Shown here: piece by piece, positions 11,322-21,618 of the stretch
How positions within the stretch are numbered: the first letter of the stretch is position 1
How the letters are laid out: every line of letters begins with the position of its first letter
DNA from: Salvator merianae
Taxonomy: Eukaryota; Chordata; Lepidosauria; Squamata; Teiidae
Assembly: GCA_003586115.2 (NCBI GenBank)
Contig: QVOM02000126.1
Coordinates: 8,834,056 to 8,898,055 of the forward strand
DNA length: 64,000 nt
Direction: 5' to 3'
Notes under the pieces: model-generated
The model's database searches: none
What the model saw: the letters and a program-made list of their open reading frames with translations, nothing else
Told to the model about the DNA's origin: nothing
Translations under genes and position numbers: made by a program

Positions 11322-11458
11322 TTCTCACCCAACCCGGCTTAAAGAAAGAGATACCTTTGGTGCTATGAAATCCCAAATAATGAAGAGGCAACCTTTTCAA
11401 GACTTTGGAACAGGGTAAAGTAAATGCTAGCAAAAATGTGTGTCATTTCAAACTCAGT

Positions 11459-11553
11459 TCAAAGATGTAGCTGTGTTAGTCTGGATAGCAAGTGGGTCTA
11501 GTAGCACTTTAGAGACTAACAAAGAGGAAGAAGTTGGTATAGACTCGACTTCT
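11459..11553 (+). repeat. Group Q unclassified interspersed repeat
   Basis: It contains 'gtgttagtctggat' and 'gcactttagagactaacaa' and matches, reversed, bases 17233-17316. I have seen similar motifs described as common reptile repeats but cannot name the family. It interrupts the group E element. Confidence 0.55.
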
Positions 11554-11829
11554 TTAAGTACAGGCTCAAATTCGCCCAGAGGGTGCCTCGTTAAGTGTGT
11601 CTGATCACACACTGTGTTGTGTCTTGACATCTGGGCATCTTCGGAGGCAGCTGCAAGATGTAATGTGTGGTATGTATGGACAAAATGGAGCAGACTCATC
11701 TGCATCACAAAAGAGGGAGTAAGTGCAGTGGGTACTAGGGAATAGCAGTTTCAGACCATTATTTCCCAACTGGAGAAGAACTTGTGCTGAACTGACCTCC
11801 ACAATAGCTTGCATGCAGGCGTAATTGCT

Positions 11830-11915
11830 GTTTTTATTTTTATTTTTATGTATTTTAATGGTTATAACCACCCTAAGACCTTGGGGCATAGGTGGTGGAT
11901 ATAAATATAATATGT
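11830..11915 (+). mobile_element. L2-like LINE 3' end fragment
   Basis: 'taaccaccctaagaccttgg' followed by 'ggtggatataaatataa' is the typical L2 3' terminus. Compare the reversed copies at 14552 and 51183. Confidence 0.65.
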
Positions 11916-12284
11916 ATGTGAGTGATTTACAGGAAGGATTAAAAACAAGGATAAAACCACAAACACACAAACAAAAATCAACAGTTAAAAGCTACGTGGG
12001 CCGGGAAAAACTAGGCAGGCCAGGGAAAAGAGCAAACATGCATACAAGGCATGCTTGAGTAAAGAGGTAAGTCTCTAATAAGTAGTCATGGCCTTTATCT
12101 TCATAACTTAACCCTTTTTGTTTGTTTCCGAAAAAAAATCTTATGATGGTTGATACCAGAAAGTAAGAAGTGAGATTGTTGCCTTGGATCCAGCATCTGT
12201 TCACAACCGATACACTTCTGATGTAGCTGTCTGCTCAAGGGTGACTCCAGGTGGCAGGAGGCAATTATGAGATCTTCTTTCGAT

Positions 12285-12425
12285 CCTGTGATTGCCTCTC
12301 ACCACCCCTGCCAGATAGTAGGAAGCAACTTCGGCAATCAGTGGGCAGCATCCATAGTCAGGGTAGGTATTGCCTGACTTGGATGCAACTATAGTCTGCA
12401 GTGTGGCAAAATAAGGTAGATTTTC
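12285..12425 (-). mobile_element. Group E TIR element, reversed fragment
   Basis: It is the complement of the E interior near 10795-10895: 'ccaatcagtgggcagcatcc' type sequence, then 'cctgacttggatgcaac' and 'gtgtggcaaaataaggtag'. Ends are not visible. A short inverted pair ('gctccttg...attgttcctg') follows at 12450-12565. Confidence 0.6.
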
Positions 12426-12579
12426 AGTGGGCTCTCAGCTTTTTATATTGGCTCCTTGCATTATTGTTCCTGATGCTAGCCAAGCACCCGTTCACTTTCC
12501 TTTGCCTTTTTTCCCTGCATGTTGCTAGCATCTGGAGATTTACAACAGGAACAATAACACAAGGAGCTGGCAGGCGGAG

Positions 12580-13392
12580 ATAAGCAATTACTATTACGGG
12601 AAACCCAGCATTTTCGCTGATTTCCTGTAACAGCGATATTTTGGGATATCGGACACACGTCCGCTCCCAATATAGTCCTGGCGGAACTGCAGATTTTAAC
12701 CTGAGTCTGGAGGTACCCCAAGCTCAGCACCAGATTTGGGGAGAATGCCCAAATGGCTAAGGATTATGGGTTGTTTAGTCCAAAAGTGAAATTTTCCACA
12801 GTCTGCCCCAAAGAGCCCCACATCTTTCAACAGATCAGAAATCTCATTAATTGGATTCATTCTGGCCCTTCTTACAAGCCATGAGCTCCAAGCAGTTGGC
12901 TGAAAAGAGAAGGAACAGCGGAGAGGGTAGAATGCCATTTAATTAATAAAGTGCGCAATCAAGCCTGGCTTGATAGTAGTATTGAAGCTCAGATCACTTT
13001 AGCATGCACGTCATATGCTTTGGGGCACATTTGCCTTCAAATGGTTGCGGAATAGAATTCAATCTTTGTTGACATCTCCACCCTACTCTCCAGCATAGCT
13101 GCAAAGCAAGTGCCCCAGGCTAATTAAGCCTAATTTGCAGCTGGGGTCTTGTTCAGTGTTTTGTTGGGAATGTTGACAGCTGATAAGGGAGAAGCCCTTG
13201 GACTAACAATGCAGTTCAGGAAAGGAATGTTGATTCTTCTGTGGCACATCAGAGCATTGAGAACATTAGAAAACAAAACACCTTGGTTATGCTTTTCATG
13301 ACCCAGAAACCAGCATGGATATCTACATAGTTAGTCATTTATTTGTATTGATTTATGGTACAGTACTTATGCCCTGCCCCCCAGAGAGGTCA
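12580..13392. other. Unassigned stretch, partly repeat-free
   Basis: No element or exon recognised. Around 13110-13140 'gctaattaagcctaattt' gives clustered TAAT cores, which is only weak evidence of a regulatory block. Confidence 0.35.
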
Positions 13393-13733
13393 GCATAAGA
13401 ACAGAAGAGGAGCCCTGCTGGATCAGGCCACAGCCCATGTAGTCCAGCATCCTGTCTCACCTCTTAAACGCCGTCTTTCAAGACTGAATAGGCCTAGACA
13501 TTGCAGCCTGATTTCATAAGGAAAGTGTTCCAGCCCCCTGATCATTCTGGTGGAATGCATTAAAAGGCATCACAGTTGCTTTTTTCACTGCTGCTGCGCA
13601 CTGGGTCAACACGTTCCTTGAGCTGTCCACCAGAACCCCAAAATCCCCTTTCCCAGTCTGTGGCAGAAATGGGGTTTCTTTGCCCCAGTGTGCATTACTT
13701 TGCACTTGCTAAGACTGAAGTGCATTTGTCACT
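13393..13733 (-). mobile_element. CR1-clade LINE (GTTCTTAT-tail family), internally deleted, reversed
   Basis: Read on the minus strand, an RT segment containing 'GVLVDSS' and 'AAAVKKA' joins directly to the 3' tail. Most of the RT C-terminus and 3' UTR has been lost, compared with the copy at 33340-35343. The upstream edge matches 'atcttagcaagcgcaaag' of that copy. Confidence 0.8.
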
Positions 13734-13736
13734 TGG

Positions 13737-14120
13737 GTTGCATCCAGACGGGGAATAAATACACTATTATGGCTTGGCTATGTTGGGATTGCCACATATA
13801 TGTTCAGCATACAGCATAGCCCTGCAATATCATAGCCCCCAATATAGCCCCGCTATAAAATTTTTCGGGAAAGCCTGATTCTGAATACGGCTTTCCCCAA
13901 AATAAGGCTATATCCTGCCTATCTTGACACTTCCAGTGGGAGCTGCCATCTTGAATGCAGCCACCGCACATGTGGAGGGTCCAAAAAAAGATGCAGTGGC
14001 GGCGATTGCACACTTCTAGGTATTTCACACCATCAAAATACCCAGATGCGTGTGCATCACTGTATCACGCAAACACAATGCCAGCTGTGCAGTCAACAAG
14101 CTATCATTCTGGAGAGATTA
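13737..14120 (+). mobile_element. Group H TIR element
   Basis: It begins 'ggttgcatccagac'. The interior has the H signatures 'ggctatgttgggattgcca', 'catcttgaatgcagccac', 'aggtatttcacaccatc' and 'acccagatgcgtgtgc'. The right end is not clearly visible. It abuts the deleted LINE. Confidence 0.55.
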
Positions 14121-14455
14121 CTCACCCATTGTCAAGAGATCCCTCTGGAGCTTTTCACAATCTCTTTCTGTTTTTACTTTCTTGAAAATGACCCATATAT
14201 CCAACTATATGGACTTCTTTTGTCATTTGGTAAACCACTTTGCAATGTTGGATTCGTAGTGCAAAGCAACAATTATGACAAACAATAAATAATGATTTAC
14301 TCAAAAGGGAGTGGGGGATATAACTGTTGCTGTAACTATAATGGGATGGTAGTTTGGAATTTTCTCTGTTATTCTTCTCATCAACAGGTATCCAACTGGG
14401 AAGCAAATCTTTTGCTCTGGGAGAAAAAGGAAACCATAGTTCCAGTGGTGTCTTA

Positions 14456-15220
14456 GGCTGCATCCAGATGAGCTGTAAAATCTATGGCAATCCCATGTCT
14501 ATGGCAATCCCAACATCGCCCCAGAATATGGGGGTGATATCTCACAATAACTTTATTTATTTATTTATTTGCATTTTTATCCACCCTATACCCAAAGGTC
14601 TCAGGGCGGGTTACGACAATAAAAAAACAGAACGTAAAAGGTGCACAATAAAGCAGCAGCCTGAAAGTGGGGAGGGAAAGCTATACCTTTAGCCAAAGGC
14701 AAGGGTAAATAGATGCGTCTTCACTGCTCTCCTAAAGATGTAAAGTGAGGAAGCTTGACGCACCTCAGGGGGAAGAGTGTACCACAGTCTGGGGGCCACC
14801 ACTGAAAAGGCCCTATCCCAGGTGCCCACCCCTCTAGCTATGGAAGGTGGTGGTACAACCAGGAGGGCCTCATCTGCAGATCTTAAGGCACGGACAGGTT
14901 GATATGGGAGAAGATGTTTATTATTGCAGGAAAATCAACGCCCAACCCAGGTTTTACTGTACAGCAAAAGGACTCACCTGGTCTAGATGACAGCTCCCAC
15001 AATCTGCCATTTTGGAAATAGCCACTGCACATGTACAGGGCACATGCGGAGTGCCAATCTTGCCAGTAGTATTGTGGAAGCCAGCATCGAGACCACCGAG
15101 TCCTTTCGCTTCCCCACACGGTTGCCCAGCTGCCTGGGCAAATAGCGGTCATTCCGGAAGTGCTTTCTTCTGGAATATCGCTACATTTTGTAATATTTAG
15201 CTGCTGTCTGGAGTCAGCCT
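14456..15220 (+). mobile_element. Group H TIR element carrying an L2 fragment
   Basis: The ends are 'ggctgcatccagat' and 'gtctggagtcagcc'. Flanking triplets are TTA on the left and TCA on the right, a one-base mismatch. An L2 3' end is inserted at 14552-14913. The interior includes 'atggcaatcccaaca' and 'ccactgcacatgtacagg'. Confidence 0.6.
14552..14913 (-). mobile_element. L2-clade LINE 3' end, reversed
   Basis: It begins with a (TTTA)n tail, then the complement of 'gtaacccgccctgagacc'. It extends into the RT C-terminus, where the complement reads like 'AFSVVAPRLW' ('ggccaccactgaaaaggcc'). It is nested in group H. Confidence 0.75.
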
Positions 15221-15329
15221 CAGGTGGAATGTGAAAGAAACTTAAGAAATACTGGGAAGACATTAACCACCTTGACTCATTGATGAAGCAGACAGAAATC
15301 AAGCACACCAGTTCATAAATAAGTAGCTT

Positions 15330-15990
15330 AATTAGCTCTATTTATGTCCAGCTCATTAGCAAGAATTCCACTTTGAATTATTATTGTATTTTGGTGGAAA
15401 GGGGGGGGGGATTCCATTTGAAAAGTCTTTAATCCCACAGACAAAAAAAATGGGGGTTGCTTTATTAAGATATGTGTCTTGCATGCTCATTAACAACCCT
15501 GCTGGAAGTGTTTGTCTGTGCAATTGCCACAGTTAGCAATGGGCTGGCAATTACCATAGGGCACAAATACATGCTTTAGAACCAAATGTCTGCAGGCATG
15601 TTTATGATTTGCAGGTGGGCACATAGGTCTCTGTATGGGCATCGTCGTCTGCTTTCCCCAGAGGGCTGGTTCCACCTTAACTGTAACCAAATAAGCAGCA
15701 AATGGCCTTTCGCAGGAAAATGTAATTAAGCTTCAAGGAAACAATTAGGTAAAATGTGCCAATTACCCATTAATTGTGCCCATAGACCATTAACAGGTGC
15801 TAGATTGGCTGCAGGGATCCAGACCCCCCTCAGAAGAGGCAGTGTGGGAATTAGAGTTCCAGATGAACCGTTCATTTGGAGAGACTTGGCAGGCATGCTT
15901 CAGCCTCAGGTCAAAGAAAAACTAATTATTGTTGTGAGATTTTATCAGTATTTCCTTTCGGATTTGGGGAGCTGATGGGAAGGTCTGATC
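15330..15990. other. Candidate conserved non-coding (regulatory) block
   Basis: A repeat-free, AT-rich stretch with many homeodomain cores: 'gcttaattagctc', 'gaattattattg', 'gtaattaagc', 'acaattagg', 'ccattaattgtg', 'aactaattattg'. No open frame of note. Dense TAATTA cores in an otherwise transposon-packed region suggest a developmental enhancer. This is inference only. Confidence 0.35.
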
Positions 15991-16140
15991 AAGCCACAAG
16001 CTGCTCCACACTTTACAGAGAATTCTCTTGCCAAGCGGCATCCAGACAACTCTGAACTGGTGTTTCAAGAAGTACTTTGCCATTATTTCTTTGTTTACAT
16101 TTATATGGGACAGCTCATCTGTCTTTCTTCTATCTCTTTA

Positions 16141-16485
16141 AACTGGACTGGGTTCAGAGAAGGACAAACAGGATGCTAAGGGGTCTGGGAAGGAAGGCTT
16201 GCAACTGAAAGAGAAAGGCATGTTTAGCTTTCAAGAAGAGGGCAGAGGGGCAGCTGTAATATTAGTTTACAAACATCTACAATGCTCCCACATTCATAAT
16301 GTGCTCAGTTCATTCTCTGTTCATTCATTCTTCAATCAGTCATGGGAACCACTTACTGGAGGTTTTCAAGGAGAGAATCTGGAGAATTATTTGCTGGAGA
16401 TGGCTTTAACTGTTTCTTGCAGGGGGGAGAGGGTGAACTAGATGATCTTTAAGGTACCTTCTATCTCATGTATTCTCAATAATTC
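16141..16485 (+). mobile_element. Old CR1-type LINE 3' end
   Basis: Diverged but ordered matches to the CR1 RT C-terminus: 'ggttcagagaaggacaaaca', 'GMFSFQEEGRG', 'GGFQGENLENYLLE', then a 3' UTR ending near 'cttctatctcatg'. The frame is broken, so it is an older copy than the one at 1-616. Confidence 0.7.
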
Positions 16486-16513
16486 TAGATGGCACAGATG
16501 TGTGCCCTAGGCA

Positions 16514-16680
16514 GTGGTGGCCTGTCACTTTAAGGGCAGGGGTTTGGAACCCATAGGAAGGGGGCGATCGCTGTTCACCGGCCTCTGTGCCTCTGTACTG
16601 GCACAGCCAGTACGGAGGCCCGGAAGCCCCACGAACAGGCCTTAAAGAGGCCTTAAAGAGAAGCACCCAGGGCGGCGTAT
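16514..16680 (+). mobile_element. Group I hAT element, partial
   Basis: 'cagtggtggcctgtcac', 'ctttaagggcaggg' and 'agtacggaggcccggaagcc' match the complete palindromic copy at 45198-45484. The right end is decayed. Confidence 0.55.
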
Positions 16681-16725
16681 CAGATGGCCCCTTCACCCAG
16701 AAGGGGGCAGGGTGAATTAACATCA

Positions 16726-17128
16726 GAGCGGGATTTGGTGTGGTCTGATTCGATGTGAGGCTAATCGAAGGGCTGCTGGCACCTGATGCTGTGGCCAGCT
16801 GTCATGGTGGGCTACCAATTGCCCCTCCTGTACAGGCACCTTTATCCCCTGCAAGCTGATGTGGAGGGTGTCTGTATAAACAGACTCCTTTGACAGCTAT
16901 GTTGATTCTGGAGCAACTTCTTCCTCAAGACAAATTGAGTAGGGTGCTGTGAAACCATGGTCGAAGTTTGCACCTCTATTCACACACAAAGCCTTAACAA
17001 CCATCGTTACACTTAACTTGTCACCTCATCACCATGTCTAGAGTTTTGCATTTCTATTGCTATTCAAATACGGAGTTTGCCCATAAAGCTCTGTCCCTAG
17101 GCACTTCACTAAATAGGCTTAGTCTATG
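16726..17128. other. Unassigned stretch
   Basis: Nothing recognised. Confidence 0.4.
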
Positions 17129-17213
17129 GAAGAAGAAGACGAAGAAGAAGAAGAAGAAGAAGAAGAAGAAGAAGAAGAAGAAGAAGAAGAAGAAGAAGAA
17201 GAAGAAGAAGAAG
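17129..17213. repeat. (GAA)n microsatellite
   Basis: About 85 bp of nearly uninterrupted GAA with one GAC. It probably derives from a reversed SINE tail, although no SINE body remains beside it. Confidence 0.95.
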
Positions 17214-17232
17214 GCGGCAAACTGGCTCACCA

Positions 17233-17316
17233 AAGTTCATGCTACCAACTTCTTTCTCTCTGCTAGTCTCTAAGGTGCTACTGGACTCCCTTGCTTATTG
17301 ATCCAGACTAACACGA
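17233..17316 (-). repeat. Group Q unclassified interspersed repeat
   Basis: 'ctagtctctaaggtgctact', then 'ccagactaacac', the complement of the copy at 11459. It ends directly against group C. Confidence 0.55.
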
Positions 17317-17320
17317 CTAT

Positions 17321-17500
17321 GGCCCTTTCTGCACTTGGCCTTATTGTGGATTATATCCCAGAATAGGGACCTGCTATCCACATGCTAATACAAACTATGA
17401 AAGGTCTTGCCCAGGGCCTACCATAGTCTGCACTAGCATGTAGATGGCAGGTCCCTATTCTGAGATATAATCTGGAATAAGTCCAAGTGCAGAAAGGTCT
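17321..17500. mobile_element. Group C hairpin MITE, duplication TAT
   Basis: A full-length 180-bp palindrome. The ends are 'ggccctttctgcac' and 'gtgcagaaaggtct'; TAT at 17318-17320 and 17501-17503. Each arm carries 'attatatc...agaatagggacctg', pairing along nearly the whole length, so a transcript would form one long hairpin. Confidence 0.85.
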
Positions 17501-17503
17501 TAT

Positions 17504-18090
17504 GTCTCTGAACACAGTCGAAGCGTATCGGATTAACAGGCACTTTGCTTGAGGGAAGGAAAGGAAACAAAGGAAGCTGATGAATAACTCCACCAGCTCC
17601 TAGCAGGGCCTCTTCTTCCCTCAGCTGCCAACAGAAGATCCATCTTCTCTGAGGGGAGGGGAGGAGACTTAGGAGAAAGAACAAGCTGGGATGAGTCTCC
17701 ATCAGGCTTCCAGAAGTTACTTCTTCTTCCCTCAGCTGCCATCTTGCCTGAGCTTCAGGGCTGGTGTCATTGGAGCTCTCTAAGGTTGGCTCCAAAACTT
17801 GTGTGAACTTCAGGGCTAGCCAGGGCTGCCAGATAATCGGCCAAACTATTATCCTAGCCATACAGAAAGCCAGAAAATGACAAGTGTATTGGATATTTGG
17901 CTGGATGGCCTTGTTCTGGGCCCCATGGACATCTCCAGCAGGTGGACTTCTCCAGTGAACACGGACCGGTTGGAGTGGTCCAAGGAGGTAAGTGCAGAAA
18001 CACATTATGAAAGCGCAGTGCCTCTTTATAAAGTGAACTTGTTCCTGCTTGTGGTATTGCAACCACAAGGAAGGCGCAATTTCCTGGGTG
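17504..18090. other. Unassigned stretch
   Basis: A purine-rich segment around 17640-17690 and otherwise unremarkable sequence. No element recognised. Confidence 0.4.
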
Positions 18091-18172
18091 TTAATTTATT
18101 TACACTTATATCCTACCCTAAACCCAAAAGTCTCAGGGAAGCTCACAATAAAATCATCATAAAAGCAGATAA
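18091..18172 (-). mobile_element. L2 3' end fragment, reversed
   Basis: 'aatttatttacacttatat', then 'aaaagtctcagggaagctc', the standard reversed L2 terminus in this window. Confidence 0.6.
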
Positions 18173-18577
18173 AAAAAGAATGATTAAAGGCCTGTCCCAT
18201 TTTCTTTTTTGGCTGGCAAACCCAGTTGTTTATACGTATGGAGTTCCACACACATACCTTCCCTTTCCTTCCACATTTTCAGCCAGTGCTGTACAAAAGT
18301 GGCGCATCTGAAAGAGACAGGCTGACCTGGGACCTTTTTGCATTTTCCACCAAGGAATGTTCTCAAGCACACATTCCACGGTGGAACAGACCTTGCAGTG
18401 CAAAAGCCATTTGCACTACAAGGCCTCTAACATCCTGGCAATGGGCTTCCAGCATCTGCAGTGTGAATGCTGTCCGCCTGCACCATGACAGCAGCCGGAG
18501 AAACTTCTGGTTGCTGCCATGGTGACTGGGAACCGCGGTGCAACTGTGCAGCCCAGCCGCGCTGTGCAGTGGCACAC

Positions 18578-18900
18578 AGTGGCATGGTGGCGCAGAAGGC
18601 TAAGGCACTGATCTTTCAATAGGAGGATCGGAGTTCAAGGCCCCTGTCGGCCGTGTAGAGGGAATGAGTGCCCTCTACTGGCCTCTAGCTCCAGCCAACC
18701 TAGCTGTTCAAAAGCAAGTAATTGCAAGTAGATGAATAGGGAGCATCGCATTGTGTGATGCAGAAGATAGACAGATGTAAGCCTTCGGGCGAAAAATAAC
18801 CTTGTAAGCCGCTTTGAGTCAGCTTCGGCCGAGAAAAGCAGGGTATAAAAACCAAGTTCTTCTTCTTCTTCTTGTTCTTTTTCTTCTGCTTCTTCTTCTT
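18578..18900 (+). mobile_element. tRNA-derived SINE
   Basis: The head resembles a tRNA gene (A-box-like 'gtggcgcagaaggctaagg', B-box-like 'gagttcaaggc'), so it is likely transcribed by RNA polymerase III. The body has 'ggcctctagctccag', 'agcaagtaattgcaagtag' and 'agccgctttgagtcagctt', and it ends with a (TTC)n-type tail. Full-length relatives are at 37438 and 41328. The family name is uncertain; it shares its 3' end with the SINE at 26734. Confidence 0.85.
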
Positions 18901-18908
18901 CTTCACAC

Positions 18909-19183
18909 CAGTGGCGTAGCAAGCGGGGGGCAGGGGGGCGGGTCGCCCCAGGCGGCGTGTTGTGCCGGGCAGTCCATGCAGCCAGGTCCTTTTCTGCCTG
19001 CCCAGAGCGCCGGAGAGTGAGCGCGAGCGCGAAGGAGAGTGTGGTGCCGTGCTGCAACCGCCTGTCCGCCTGCTGGTCATCGGGGCGGTGGCGGGTGGAG
19101 GAGGCTGCAGGGCAGGGCGCCCTCGCTCGCGCTCCTCTGCTGCCATTTCGCCCCGGGCGGCAAAACTTTTAGCTACGCCGTTG
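18909..19183 (+). mobile_element. CpG-rich hAT element
   Basis: The left end is 'cagtggcgtagcaag' and the right end 'tagctacgccgttg'. The flanking 8-mers cttcacac (18901-18908) and gttcactc (19184-19191) match at 6 of 8 positions. The 275-bp interior is GC- and CpG-rich, like the copy at 10949. It lies at the end of the SINE tail. Confidence 0.8.
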
Positions 19184-19389
19184 GTTCACTCACCACTAGT
19201 AGGTGTGAATGCTGTGTATTGGGAGCAGTCCAGCCGTTCCCGGTACAGCTGTGGAGCTCAATTTTGTGCTCCACAGCTAGTAGCAATCAGGAGTGACTAC
19301 AGCCATTCTCAATTGCTAGGGCCTCTGTGAAATGTGGAAACACTTCTCTAATGAGTGTGCAGATACTTACTAGAAGTGCAAACAGGCCT

Positions 19390-20065
19390 GAATAATCCAT
19401 GGGCTGGGATCTCCCCTCAAAAGAAGTTTGTACTTTGTAGCAGTGATAGCCATTTCCCTGTCTTTTTTATACTGGAATGCATCCAAAATGTGCAAGAAAG
19501 AGGCAGGATTGAGGGGTATTGAGGGGCAAGTGGAAAAAAAAGGTGACATAATTTCAGTTTCCTTAAAAACAACATTTCCTTAAAAACATTTTTCTCCTTC
19601 CGTGCTTCCATCTTATCTGTGTCTAGAAACAGCCTTAAACACTTTGTATGGATTTAGGATCTTTTTCATACATGGAAAATATGGATTTTAAAATGTTCTA
19701 TTTATCTGCTTTATCTGATACTCTTTGTTCTCTTCACTTGCTGGTCTTTAAATCGATTGCTTTCTTAAATGACTGTCAACGCAAGTTAAATGATGCTTCA
19801 AGAACATATTGACCACCTGTGCCTTAACAAAGATTAAATTGATGTGGTCCACTGGCTGTGTATATTGAAAGCGGCAATGGTGTTTGCATCCTGCAAATGG
19901 AAATGTGAAATGTTACGGGGCTCAGAGGGAAAATTCTTTAGCTGGCTTCAGAGAAGACAGTGAACTCTTAAAAGAGGATCCTCACAGTTTTCCATTTTCA
20001 TTCCCCTGTTTACAGATCACCCTGGGTGATAGAACTCAAGCTTTTGGTATGATGTAGCAGTCATG
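19390..20065. other. Unassigned stretch
   Basis: AT-rich, with no recognised element or exon. Confidence 0.4.
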
Positions 20066-20173
20066 GGCCCTTCCTCCACTGGGCATTATCCCGGATTATA
20101 TTCTGGAATAGGGACCTGCTATCTGCATCCTAACACAGACTACAACAGGCTCCTCCCCAGTGCGGAAAGGGCC
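20066..20173. mobile_element. Group C hairpin MITE, short variant
   Basis: The ends are 'ggcccttcctccac' and 'gtgcggaaagggcc', with 'ggattatattctggaatagg' in the left arm. The right arm is truncated. No clear duplication. Confidence 0.65.
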
Positions 20174-20307
20174 TTGGTCACCACTGGGAAAGCAAGAAGT
20201 GCTCTTGTGGCCAAAGGAAGAGCAGGGAGACCAGCTGTGTCATGAATGAACCTCTTTCCACAAAGGGGGAAAAGAATTGTGGGTGTTACTCCCAGACCAT
20301 AAACAAG

Positions 20308-21175
20308 GGGCCTGTTCGCATTTAGAAAGTGGAACATTCCATGACACTCGCTAGTAAAGGGCGTTTGCAACTGCAAACAGCTCCAGCTGACTTGAAAGCT
20401 ACCGAAGCCCACCTGAAAGCATCTGGCCACTGCCATGGTGACTGATAGTGTTGTGGAGCATGCAGGTGTGATCGCAAGATCGCTCAGGCACACCATAGCA
20501 TGTGGCATGGCTCCCAGTCACGAGGGCCTCAGCAAAGTGTGGAGACTCTGGGCCTGTTCGCACTTAGCAAAAGGAATGTTCCTGTCCTCTCACTAGTCAA
20601 GTGCTTCTGCACTTGTAAATAGCGGTGGCAGCCCTGAATTTCACCGAGGCGCACCTGATACTCACCTGAAGCTGGGGAAGACTGGAGCAGTAATTTGCTG
20701 TGCTGATTCCGACCTGCACGATCAGGTGCAGATCAGGTGAGCTCCGTTCACACTGCTTCCGGGTTCAAAATGGCGGCGGGAAGGGGCTGGCGGGGCTGTG
20801 CAGGCACTGTCTGATGCTTTGCAACCTGGTTTGCCCTTTTGGCTTCGCACCCCGGCTGCTGTTTCAAAGACAACTCTGAAAGGAGCTGCTCTGACTCTGA
20901 AATAGTAGCTCTATACTTCGGAGTTGTAGCTCTATGTTTCGAAGTCGTAGCTCTATGCTTGCTGACATCACTTCCTGCCTAGTGCATTCCCATTCGCACC
21001 ACTCCCTCGGCTGGTCAGCTTGCAGTCTTCTCCATTGCTGGCAAGTCCAAAGGGAAGCTAATGGACCTCACCAGCCTGAAGCCTGCTAATCGTTCTGTTC
21101 TCGCGTAAGTGCAAAAACGCCCACTTTGCTAATGAGTGTCCCTGATGCTCACTAAGTCAAAATGTAAAAAGGCCC
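20308..21175 (+). mobile_element. Chimeric group A/B TIR element interrupted by a group A element
   Basis: The left ~105 bp (20308-20415) follow group A ('ggaacattcc', 'gcaaacagctccagctgac'). The remainder (20416-20549 and 21123-21175) follows group B ('ctgccatggtgactg', 'gcctcagcaaagtgtgg', 'ctcactaagt', right end 'atgtaaaaaggccc'). A complete A element sits inside. The A-to-B switch suggests recombination or abortive gap repair between related elements. Confidence 0.65.
20550..21122 (+). mobile_element. Group A TIR element, complete, nested
   Basis: 573 bp, with ends 'gggcctgttcgcac' and 'gtgcaaaaacgccc'. The adjacent triplets are TCT (left) and ACT (right), one mismatch. It is colinear with 2813-3370, including the tandem 'gtagctctat' motif around 20905-20960. 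Confidence 0.8.
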
Positions 21176-21618
21176 CTAGTGTGGTGGTGGAATGTCTTCA
21201 GAGCAACCGATCAAGGGCCTGTTCGCAAATGGTCTTTGTAGGCATCCAAAATCTTTCCCTTGAGAAATTAGTTAAATTGAAGTAAATGACCATTTATGCT
21301 CCTTACCTCCATGCACAGATAAACAGATAGATAGGCCTCAAACTTTCTCGTCTTTGGCAGCTAAGTGGAAAGGGCCGTGAAGATCTTCTGGTCGTAGATT
21401 TCCCTGTTATGAGGTAATGTATTCTGTGTCTCTTTAAAGGAGAGCCGTTATTTTTAAACTGGCACCTATACTTAAACATTTTAAAAGACTGTATGTCCCA
21501 TTCACCACCACCACCACCCTTTGGAAGATGCACTTTCTCTGTTGAGATCAGTGTGCCAAAAGGTCAACCTGGATGGCTCTCTCAGAGGCTGCATCAACTC
21601 ATGTGTGTGAGAAACAGT
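21176..21618. other. Unassigned stretch
   Basis: 'gggcctgttcgcaa' near 21215 looks like a solitary TIR. Nothing else recognised. Confidence 0.35.

Larger units (their letters stand above)
10703..11612 (+). mobile_element. Group E TIR element, interrupted by two repeats
   Basis: The left end is degraded ('aggtgtgatct'); the right end is 'gtctgatcacacac'. The interior matches the copy at 58164-58585 ('ccttacaaacagttgtcc', 'catccaagtcaggcaacacc', 'ctttgcttacgtggtttc'). It is split by a CpG-rich hAT at 10949-11321 and again by an unclassified repeat at about 11459-11553. Confidence 0.65.
18330..19389 (+). mobile_element. Group B TIR element split by a SINE and a hAT
   Basis: The left part (18330-18577) has 'acggtggaacagacc', 'tgacagcagccggagaaac' and 'ttgctgccatgg'. 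The right part (19184-19389) has 'gtgtgaatgctgtg' and 'gagctcaattttgtgctcca' and ends 'gtgcaaacaggcct'. Between them lie a SINE and a CpG-rich hAT. The pieces are colinear with the undisturbed copy at 22555-23010. Confidence 0.75.

Noticed and set aside
18586..18660. Possible tRNA genes at SINE heads (also 37450, 41340 and 26900 reversed)
   Set aside because: The A- and B-box-like motifs continue into a SINE body and (TTC)n tail, and the acceptor stem does not close as in a tRNA.
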